Shown: in pieces, positions 33,541 through 45,303 of the stretch
Numbering within the stretch: the first letter of the stretch is position 1
Layout: the number at the start of each line of letters is the position of its first letter
Source: Falciphora oryzae
Taxonomy: Eukaryota > Ascomycota > Sordariomycetes > Magnaporthales > Magnaporthaceae
Direction: 5' to 3'
DNA: 64,000 nt
Assembly: GCA_000733355.1 (NCBI GenBank)
Contig: JNVV01000029.1
Span: forward strand, 259,768 to 323,767
Notes under the pieces: generated by a model
The model's database searches: none
What the model was told of the DNA's origin: nothing
The model's input: the letters and a program-made list of their open reading frames with translations, nothing else
Made by a program: the position numbers and the translations under genes

Positions 33541-34316
33541 ATGCCCGCCTCCATCACCATCATGCAGTACAGCCCGAGCCAGGCCTTCGTCGGATTCTTC
33601 CAGCCGCAGCAGCAGAGTGACCTCGTCGACGCCGGCTGACCACGCGCTCTGGGGAGAGGCCGCCACCGACCTGACAACTGTCCTGCCGCCCGTCAGTTCT
33701 GCCGCCTTCCTCTCTCCATCATCCCTGCCCGCTCCGTGGCACGGTCTTCCTCCGGCAACAAGCGACCTTGACTTCGCCGGCTGGTTGCTGGCCGGGGATA
33801 TATCACTACCCGACTCGTCTTATTTCCACAATGACCAAAGCCTGAGCTTGGGGCTTCAGGGTGAGTACTGCGGCGGATGTCCTCTTCTCTCACAAGCTCG
33901 CCATTCTTTTTCTTTTATTGATCATCGATGTGCACATCCTATAAGACATGGGAAACTTCAATTTGGCACACACAGCATCTGCCGGATCCTCTGCCCCGCC
34001 CAGCCATGACTCCAACACTCCAGATACCTATCCCAACCCTGACGAGGCCATCCCTGAGGCCTCGCCCCAAAGCCCTGTACCCCCGTCTCTCGATGTCAGA
34101 GTCCGCAAGCGGGAGCGCAACACGGCGGCGGCGCGTAGGTATCGACAGAAACGCCAAGACAGGATCAAGGAGCTTGAGGAGGCGTTAGCGGAAGTCACCA
34201 GGGAGCGCGACGAGCTGCGTCTACGGCTGGCGCGTCAGGAAGCACAAACTGCAACGCTGAGGGACATGATGGGCATGTCGGCTGGTGCGGCAAGTGGCTC
34301 GAATTCAGGAGGCTAA
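33541..34316 (+). CDS. bZIP transcription factor
   Basis: The C-terminal exon encodes a basic region and zipper (RKRERNTAAARRYRQKRQDR, then Leu-heptad-like ELEEALAEVTRERDELRLRL). N-AA-ARR-R matches the bZIP DNA-contact signature. Proposed exons: 33541 to about 33619, a 40-bp intron (GTGACC...GGGGAG), then to 33860, a GTGAGT intron, and a last exon starting at 33976 (CACAG acceptor; an alternative at 33946 also keeps phase) to the TAA at 34316. The first small intron is uncertain but removes a TGA that otherwise ends the frame. The N-terminal half is Ser/Pro-rich with aromatic/acidic patches, like an activation domain. Nuclear. It may regulate the divergent ALDH gene (inference). Confidence 0.75.
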
Positions 34317-35832
34317 TCGCCAGGAGAAATCACTGTTTGTTACTTTAGTAGCTCTAATCAAATGGTCGTTGTCGGTTCCTAAAATTCTGCTGTGATTTAT
34401 CAAAGCAATCGAAACTCAAGTTAGCTTCCTGTCAAGTTCAGAGGCAATGTGCTTCATATAAAAAAAATCAAAACCCAAATGTGGTAGATCAGACGATGTC
34501 AGCTCTTGATATTGGCATATCTCAGTACTTTGCCCATCTTCCCTTTTCCTATCTTGAGGGAAGTTTGGCTCGATTTAGATCAAGGTCATCATATTGGACG
34601 GCAGAGCCGCCTTCCGCAACTCAGCGGTACAAGGGGGATGATTTCGTGGCAAAAAAAAGCCTTACCTGGTCTAGTTGATGTTAAACCTCCAACAAGCCTT
34701 GAACTTTTGAACGAGGCAACAACAAGGTCTCAAGCGGGCAAAGGCACGATATTTTCCTGAGTATATATCCATAATCACATGCACGCGCATTAATGGTACC
34801 CAAAGATATCTTTGCTCACTTTGGATGTGCTCACTCAGGAGATCTTTACTCGATGCATCAATGTCGATCAAAGATGGCTCATAATTATCCCTCAAGAGCT
34901 TGGCATTTGGTACGACTCGGGATTGATTTTCACCGCTTGATTACAGTGGAGTGCAATGATTCTACTTTATGGGCAGGCGGACTATTTCCTATTACGGCAT
35001 GCTTCATTCTCTTGACTTGTCTTACACGAGCTGCAGTCCCCTTCATCACTCGTATGGTAGATGATGTTAATTACAAGATCCTCTTCAGAGGCTGAGATAA
35101 GAAAGCTATGTGAATATCCGGTCCACGGTGTGTTCCCGTCAGTTTTCACTTTCATAGAACCCGCCGCTTGGGAGGTCATGCCAGTACTCAATCAAGAAGG
35201 TCTTGTGGCCTAGTGTTGCTTGACCTAGGACAATAAACAGTGAGGTACCCGGATGCCGACCAAGGTGGGTGGTGGGTGCGTAGGTTGCATTGCGACGTCA
35301 GCCAAGGGCGGCGTGGCTGAATATTGATGTGCGTTGGTCGACAACAGCACCGGCTAATTTCGTCGGCATGTGTTGACCTCCCCGTGATCCTCTGCAAGTC
35401 GAAATCCAGGGCAAACGCGTCGTTACAAGTGCCACGCGTTTTATCTACGTCACACCTGGCCGTTCTATCCACGCTTCTTTGTTCAAGTGGTTGTTTCCTC
35501 AGTCAGCCCCTGCCAAGGATCCCAGGAGTCTACTGTATCCCGCGTGCCACTTGATCTGTGCTGCGGCGTATATTACACCTCGCTCCATCATCGTGTCTGC
35601 CCCTGGTACCTGCCCCCGACCTCCGACCGACTTGCTACCACGCTCAGCTGGCGATATTTGTTGCGACCAGCATGGCCGCACACCCATTGTCTTACCATCA
35701 CATAGATCATCTCCATAGGTCGCGCGGCCAGAGAAGCACTGACCATGTCGAGGGCAAACTCGGCTGAGGCTTCCCTGGTATCAGTGGCCCCTACTTCATA
35801 TTTGCCCTTTCCACGGCCTCTCAAGTCCGAAT
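34317..35832. other. Intergenic region, 1.5 kb
   Basis: More AT-rich than flanking genes. Only short open frames without similarity that I can recognise. No transposon ends or RNA gene seen. Confidence 0.5.
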
Positions 35833-36461
35833 ATGGGCAGAACGACGAGCTTAGCTGACACCACCCACCAAATCACCCACACAGCTTCAGCATGGATGGT
35901 GGGACGGCCTCGAGCACTGCATGCGCCCGCCGCCCGACCTCAACAAGACTACGTGTGCATCCAGCACGGCACCAAGCTCAACGCCCGGAACAGGACCGAG
36001 GCCGCCTCCCTGTTCGGCCCGGGGGCCGACTTCGCCTCTTCGCGCACTGCTGCCCGGGCACCGGCCAGCGCAAGGGCTACCCCAGGCTCTACGTGACGCA
36101 GCTCGACTGCGGCATGAACTACTGCTTCACGGATGACGAGTCGATGGTGGATGGATGGAGGGAGTGCGTCCAGGGAACGGCCAAGAATAGGATGGACGAG
36201 ATGGGCGGCGACGGCAGGTGGCCCAACGTCACGGTGGAGCGGGATGTGAGGGCCGTCTGCGAGTTTGTCAACTACACGAGGCTGAGCAGCAGCCTGACGG
36301 TCGGGGCGGGGCTGAGGAGCAGAGCGGCCGCGCGTTGCCGGTGGGGGATGATCGATACATTTCTATTGTGGGTGTTATACTGTTTGTGTTTGCGATGCGG
36401 GTGCTTCTGTGATGTGAGGCAATGTTCGAAAGATATATGGACAGTATATCATGCATCCTAA
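35833..36461 (+). pseudogene. Broken gene encoding a Cys-containing protein
   Basis: Two overlapping reading frames together look like one protein. Frame 1 (35833-36096) contains DYVCIQHGTKLNARNRTEAA; another frame continues from about 36035 (FAHCCPGTGQRKGYPRLYV) with several Cys, an NVTVERDVRAVCEFVNYT segment and a hydrophobic end, to 36461. The switch falls at about 36030-36045, where no plausible intron fits, so a one-base indel (or a sequencing error) is likely. No signal peptide is visible at the first ATG. I do not recognise the family. It lies tail to tail with the xylanase gene, 87 bp away. Confidence 0.5.
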
Positions 36462-36548
36462 GTTGCCTTTTGAGAAGCAAGCAAACTGAAGACTCCAAGT
36501 CGCAGACGTGGCTTGTATCGTGCCCGATAAGCCAAAGAATGCCACCAA

Positions 36549-39287
<2,739 letters not shown>

Positions 39288-40913
39288 TCATTTGCCTGTC
39301 CTGGTCAAGTCCAGGGGCAGGAAGCGCCAAGGGCGGAGACGAAAGCCTGACCTGGCGGACGCAGAACTTCCCCTTCCCCCTTTCTTCTTTGTATCCTTTC
39401 CCGCATAGGAGCTGCAAGGCCACACCGACACTCCTTTCCGGACGGAGGCGTCCGTGCTGTGCTGCTTATCATCCTCGGGCTCGCCCGGTGGGTCGTCTTT
39501 CTTGCTTCCCTTGCCCTGACTGTGGACCGAATCTAGAAGGCCCTTCTCTCCTATGACCGCCCGTCGGAGCCCCTGATCAAGGATAGCAACGAACGCGTCG
39601 TAGTCCCCCGCCTCCGGGTCCGGGCGGTCAAAGAACTGCTGCAGCTCGCCGTCCATGAGCTCCCAGATGCGGACGTACGTGGCCGGCTGGTCGGCGATGC
39701 CCGCGGTCTGGGCCAGGCAGCACAGGCGGAGGGCGTGCATGCGCAGCAGGTCGGAGCAGCCGCAGACCAGGCGGTTGGTCAGCACGGGGGCGTCGTTGAA
39801 GGCCTTGCGGGCCTCGGAGGCGAACAGGACGGGGAAGCGACGCTGCAGGGCGTTGAGGAAGACAAAGGCGGAGCCGCGCAGGCGGTCGCGCTCCTCCTCG
39901 CCGCACTCGCACACCAGCCACCATAGGGCCGAGCCGCGCAGCATGCCCTGCAGGCGCGCGCCTAGCTGCAGCCCGCCGCCGCCGCCGCCGGACCCGGACC
40001 CGGACCCGGATCCGGACCCGTCCTCGAGCTCGCCCTGCGCCACGAGGCTGCTAAGCTTGGCGCAGAAGCCGGGCGCGCTGGTGAAGTACTCGATGCCGTC
40101 GGCCTCGACCACGGAGCACTCGTGCGTGGTGTTCTTGTGCTCTGGATCGAAGACGAAGGTGGCCAGGGGGTCGCGCGCGGGCTCGTGGGCGGTCTGCTGC
40201 CCATCCCAGTCCCATTCAGGGGGCGATGACCAGTCCTTCTGGCTGTGGTTGCTGGCCTGGGAGGAGCGCCCTCCGTGGGCAAGGCTTGGGACGGGGGAGG
40301 GGTCGATCCATTGGTTCACCCTGTCTTGTTCCAGGCTGACATCCACGACCCACTCGGCGACTTTGAGTGGCTCGCTGTCCGGCGGAGGACCCTCCGTGGG
40401 CTCGCCGGAAAGCTCCCCCATGGACCGACTGCGAGTGAAGAACTCCGCCACGCGTTCCCTGCACCCCTCGCCGTCGGCATCGAGCAGAAATAGTCGCTGG
40501 TAGGGCTTCATCTCGGGAAAGAGCAAGGCCGACTCGGAGATGATATCGACAACAGTGCCAGCGAGGTGGTCGGATGCCTCCTGGTCGTCCGCATCCGGGC
40601 TGATGAGAGACCAAGCGAAGGGGAAAACGCGTGACGGGGTGAGACCGAGAATCGCCAGCTGGTCCTTATAGTCGGAGTCGCCTTCCTCGTGGAGAAGACG
40701 AAAGACGGGCGCGAAGAAGTCGCATGCATAGACGATCCACTCGTTGGCACGCAGGCCGCGAGCGCCAAACTTGTCGGCCTGCCAGTTGAGATACAGCTGG
40801 ATCTGGTACAGCTGGTGAATCAGGCAGAGCTCACGGTTGGTGAAGCCCCCGAGGATTTTCAACAGCGAGATGCGCACGCCAGCCACGTCGATACTGACGG
40901 GGCTGGATGGCAT
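39288..40913 (-). CDS. Hypothetical protein, 541 aa
   Basis: Single-exon frame from the ATG at 40913. I do not recognise a domain. The first 140 residues are predicted helical and mostly ordered (IHQLYQIQLYLNWQADKFGA, RANEWIVYACDFFAPVFRLL). A Ser/Gly dipeptide run followed by Gly6 (about residues 300-315) separates this from a second helical, Cys-containing part (LVCECGEEERDRLRG, VCGCSDLLRMHALRLCCLAQ). The C-terminus is Lys/Ser-rich and basic. No signal peptide or membrane segment, so probably cytosolic or nuclear. Codon use and length make it a credible gene. Divergent from the SWIB gene 1.35 kb away. Confidence 0.75.
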   Translation of the reverse strand: MPSSPVSIDVAGVRISLLKILGGFTNRELCLIHQLYQIQLYLNWQADKFGARGLRANEWIVYACDFFAPVFRLLHEEGDSDYKDQLAILGLTPSRVFPFAWSLISPDADDQEASDHLAGTVVDIISESALLFPEMKPYQRLFLLDADGEGCRERVAEFFTRSRSMGELSGEPTEGPPPDSEPLKVAEWVVDVSLEQDRVNQWIDPSPVPSLAHGGRSSQASNHSQKDWSSPPEWDWDGQQTAHEPARDPLATFVFDPEHKNTTHECSVVEADGIEYFTSAPGFCAKLSSLVAQGELEDGSGSGSGSGSGGGGGGLQLGARLQGMLRGSALWWLVCECGEEERDRLRGSAFVFLNALQRRFPVLFASEARKAFNDAPVLTNRLVCGCSDLLRMHALRLCCLAQTAGIADQPATYVRIWELMDGELQQFFDRPDPEAGDYDAFVAILDQGLRRAVIGEKGLLDSVHSQGKGSKKDDPPGEPEDDKQHSTDASVRKGVSVWPCSSYAGKDTKKKGGRGSSASARSGFRLRPWRFLPLDLTRTGK

Positions 40914-42265
40914 CGTTGTCGTCGGAAGTTCGTTTTATTTTAACGCCGGCACTAGCGAACACGCTCCTGAGATGGTGGGAAAACAAGAGAAACGCGTTAG
41001 TATCGTTTCGTTTTCAGACCGAGGGTTCCGGAAACAGAGCGACTTGCGAAAACAGTTGTGGACTTGCCAAAAGTCCCACGTGACGGTCTCGTTAAAGCCG
41101 GGATGATGTGGGTTGGTAATCCATAGAGCGGGTTAAATGCTCGACGATAGGGACATTGGTGCAACTTTCAGGGTGAGATCGCGGCTGGCCGAAAAGCGAG
41201 TGATAAGTGACAAGCTGGTCAGACGCGAAGGCAAAAAGGGACAATAGCTGTAGTACGCCGGGGGTGGTAATAAATAGCCAAAAAAAAAAAAAAAACAAGT
41301 GAGAGCCGGTGTTTTCTAGAATGAGCGGGAGGTTTGGGCAAAGACAAAGCGCACAGAAATTGCTGTAAAAAGTTGAAACCAATCCAACTTGGATTGGCGT
41401 CGATATCAAGCGTGTTGGGAGTAAAAATGAAAGTGGGGTGGCAGGAACGTGTTTATCTTAACCTGTGTTCTCAAAAATGCTCCCGGCAGGCTATCAAAGA
41501 GGGAGTAGTGAAGGTCAGGGGTATCACGTGACTCTATCGTCGAATGCTGCTGCAGAGCCCGGATGGGGAATATTTGATCTCGTCAATAATTGTATATCGA
41601 TTGGCCCCAGTAGTTGATAACTTATTCCCGAGCTCGCTATCTGTGAACGACCTTACCGGACGTAGCTGGATTGGGTATTCCCGGGTGCTGCCACTAATTG
41701 AAAGGAGCTCAAGTCAAGGTTCACATAAAGTTCTCCCCGAGCCTTTTAGTGGCGCAGATCGATCGCGGAAGAGGTGTCGTGCCAGAAAGAATTGGGGCCG
41801 TTCCGGCAAGTGGGGAAGCCAAGTGGGCACCTTCGCCTACCTCCGAGCGGTTGCACCATTCTGCTGCCCGCGTGCCGCCAAAAACTCGTGCATCCAATCC
41901 AAACACAGCACAGGCCCAAACCAGCTAGCGGCACCCCAACCTCCACCCACAAGGCGAGCACAGCGGCATCACCGACAGCACGCACGGCAAGCAAGCAAGC
42001 AAGCAAGCACGCACGCCAACCCGACCGTCGCGAGCATCCTGGCACCGCCTGTCCGTGTCGATCCGCTCCGCCCCGTCACCCTCGCTTGCGTGTCGCTGTC
42101 TTGCCCGCCCCGGCCGTCGTCGTCCTTTCGCCGTGTCTTCGTCGCCGGCGACTCGCCCGCCGCCCTTTGCCGCATCCACACCCTTACACCCGCACACCCT
42201 CCTCTCCCGGTCACGCTAGAGGATCGAACCGACCGAGACGGTCGTGCCTGCCCACCGCTGACACC
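40914..42265. other. Divergent intergenic region, 1.35 kb
   Basis: Between the 541-aa gene (-) and the SWIB gene (+). Holds a poly(A) run at 41280-41296 and a (GCAA)n run at 41985-42010. A long open frame through here up to 42626 merges 5' leader, intron and exon 2 of the SWIB gene and is not a protein by itself. Confidence 0.55.
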
Positions 42266-43834
42266 ATGTCGGAGCCGCGTATGCCTCAGCCACCCCCCGG
42301 CCCGTTCCCGGCAGCCGGCATGCGGCGCGGAGCGTGTCCGCATTGAGAAAAACTGCTGCCGTATCCGTATCAGAGCTAACCTCCCGCACCGGGCATATAT
42401 CGCAGTGACCGCCGCCGAGGAGGAGAACTACACCAGCATCATCGATGCCATCCTCGCCACCGCCAACCTCGAGACTGTCTCAACCAAGAGCATTAGAAGT
42501 GGCCTCCAGAAAGCCCTGGGCGACAAGGACCTCTCTGGCCAAAAGGTGGGTTTCTGTGAAAACGAGAGCACGCGATCGCCCTTTCCGCATTTTGTTGGCC
42601 CTCCCTCCCGCGCAACTACCTATTAGGCACTCATCTATCTTCCGTCGCTATCTGCCTGCCCAGCCCTTTGCCCCTGCGGGTCTGCTATCGCGCTTGCCTG
42701 TTTGTTAGCCGAGCGTAGATGTGGCTATATCAAACAATGGTGGCCCACAGTACCCAAACATTAGGATGTTTCTCTATTCCGCCTCGCTTGGACTTTTCAT
42801 GATATAGATTGGGCCCTGTTCGCCGTCGTCATCCATACCGCGCCTTCCTATCCTCGCCGGCCAATCTTTCCTAATGCGCTGTCGCCGGGCTCTCACAACG
42901 GCGCCACCTTGGCGGGCAATACTGACTCTCGTTTCCGCAGAGGGCGATCAAGCAACTGATCGGCAAGCGCTTCGATGCGATCACCTCTGCTTCGGGCACT
43001 ATGCCCACACCTCCCTCGCTATCGTTCCCTACCGACGATGTCCGTCCATCTCCGAAGCGCGACCGATCTGAGATGACAAACGGCCACGACCGTGACGAAG
43101 AGGCCGAGGAGGACGGTGGCGAGATAGAGGTCTCGCTGCCGCCAGCCAAGAAGAAGCAGAAGCGCGAATCGTCGCTCGACGACGACGCCAAGCTGGCGGC
43201 GCAACTGCAGGCTGAGGAGAACCGGCGCGCGTCGGCGCGGGCCACGCGGGGCAGCAACGGTAACAGCAGCGCGAGCAAGCCGCGCAAAAAGGCGCCCAAG
43301 AAGAAGAGCAGCAACAAGGTCAAGGCTGAGGACGATAGCGATGTCGACGGCAGCGGCAGCGAGGCTAGGACTAAACGCAAGGCCGGCGGCGGCTTCCAGA
43401 AGCCCTTCAACCTTAGCCACCACCTCGCGCTTCTCTGCGGAGAGTCCGTCGTAAGTTTCCCTTGCCCTCCCATATCCGCGCCCGCTTGTTGGGTGACCCC
43501 CGTCTCCTCAATCCTCAAGTAGCGAAGTTTCTTCACAACTCGAGCGACATGGGATGGGGTGCACCACCATCACCCGAGCCGGTAGCCGAGTGGATGCATT
43601 TCTGTCCAGATGAGCTGACTGACGGAATTTTGCCGCCCCGCACAGCTTTCCCGCCCACAGGTCGTCAAGAAGCTGTGGGAGCATATCAAGGGCAACGATC
43701 TCCAGGACCCTAATGACAAGCGCCAGATCCTTTGCGACGACATGATGCAGGCTGTCTTCAAACAGAACAAGGTCGACATGTTCCAGATGAACAAACTGAT
43801 CGGCAACCACCTCTACCCTGTCGAAGAAGAGTAG
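42266..43834 (+). CDS. DEK_C and SWIB domain protein, UAF30/TRI1-like
   Basis: Four exons: 42266-42278 (MSEP plus one base, donor GTATGC), 42406-42545, 42941-43450 and 43646-43834, all with matching phase; 283 aa. Residues about 5-65 form a DEK_C-type domain (NYTSIIDAILATANLETVST, later AIKQLIGKRFDAI). A charged Lys/Asp/Glu middle with nuclear-localisation-like PAKKKQKRE and KPRKKAPKKK stretches follows. The C-terminal SWIB domain (about 204-279) has KPFNLSHHLALL, LSRPQVVKKLWEHIK and MNKLIGNHLYPV. Yeast Uaf30 is part of the upstream activating factor for rDNA transcription; TRI1 is its paralogue. Nuclear chromatin or rDNA role is inferred from family. Intron 1 contains a CTAAC branch site. 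Confidence 0.92.
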
Positions 43835-45303
43835 AAGGGCGAGTTGGTTGTATCTGTCTCTTGAATCTGCCCGTCTTCATCTCGAGCCCTTCTCATCAGG
43901 CAAAGGAGCGTTTCCCCTTTGACTCGGAAATGGTCAGCTAGTGTAAAGGTTTGGACGGATGGGAAGCCGGAACGGCGTACTCGGTATCATGATGCATTTT
44001 CTTTCCCCATCTTTATCTTCTCTTCGCAACTTACATCATCGCGTCGGCAGGAACTGCTTTGCTGCTATTTATTCGCATTTCTCATCGGGTCGACGGGCTG
44101 CCAAGTGGTGGAAACATATTACACCCGCCCCGTCGTCCGCCACTGCTCCCGTTTTCTTTTCATTTGTTTTCTTTCTTCCCAGGCTATTCCACCCAGTCAG
44201 GCGTCTGGGGCTGCTTGAGTCCCCCAAGGAGTCGCGAGCGGCGGCCTTCACACCAGGGTTCTGGCTACAGACAAGCGTTTTCTGTTTTGTTTTGGTGGGG
44301 GGTTATGGCGTTTGATGCTACGGACACGAACGGGACGAGACGCATGTTTATGCTTCCGGGGGGCTACTAGGAGAGATCTGGTGGAGAAAAGGGAACTGCT
44401 TCTTTGCTCTTGTGGCTCGCTGGGCCAAAGTTGCATCAAGAGCAAAGCATACGAACCAGACCGCACAGCACCCCAAGACGGCCACAGTGATGGCCGGTCC
44501 AGGGGGCCAGGTTCATCCCGCCCCGGATTCCAAGCAAAAAGTACATTGGATCATAACAAATACCTCTAGGCTTTTATTTCTTATTTTATTCTTCAAGCTG
44601 GAGACATTGAAGACGCGGCTTGTTCATGGTATGTTGCCACGATGAGTGTTGATGATAAATTCCCTTTTTGGGTAAGAGAGTCATGAGCATGGATCTCACG
44701 TGTGGCTGAGCCGCAAATGGCTGGCCGACATGAACACGGTCTGACTCCCAATTGGGCGCTCGGCCCGTTGCGGGCAAACCGTCCGTCTGGTCTTTGGCCC
44801 TGGCGGCTGCCACCCGCACGCGCTCTTCGCTGACGCCTCCGCCACAGCGCCCACACCCTGTCGACAGGGGTCCGTGCACGACACTGGCAGGCGGGCTGCC
44901 TGTCCGTCGCACAGAGGTGGGGCAAAGGGTGCGCCGCCAAATCGGCCATGTCACTCAACTCGACTGCTTGGGTTTCTCCGCCGATTATTTTGGGGCAAAG
45001 GGCGACCACACATTGAAATTGACCACAACCCCTCCATCCGTCCCAGAGACTGACAGCGATTCCAATCCATCCTCTTGCTGTTTGCTCTCCATCCCTTGAT
45101 AAGACATATATTTATCCCACGCACGATACCCGACCGGCCACCTAGAAGCAACTCACAAAACCCCACAAGCACAAGCGTCTGACCCAACAAGTGAAGCGAG
45201 CAAAAGAAGGGCCCTTTTTGAGGAGGCAAGGCTACGATCGGGACCAACCAACGTGTCGACACCTTACGACCCAACGACCGAAACCACACCCGGCCGACGG
45301 CAA
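43835..45303. other. Intergenic region, 1.5 kb
   Basis: 3' region of the SWIB gene and 5' region of the HEL2-like gene. A TATA-like ATATATTTAT lies near 45107, about 195 bp upstream of the HEL2 ATG. No gene recognised between. Confidence 0.5.

Noticed and set aside
45253..45303. GTG-initiated extension of the HEL2-like protein
   Set aside because: Non-ATG start is unlikely; the first ATG at 45304 is in frame just ahead of the Gly/Arg-rich region.
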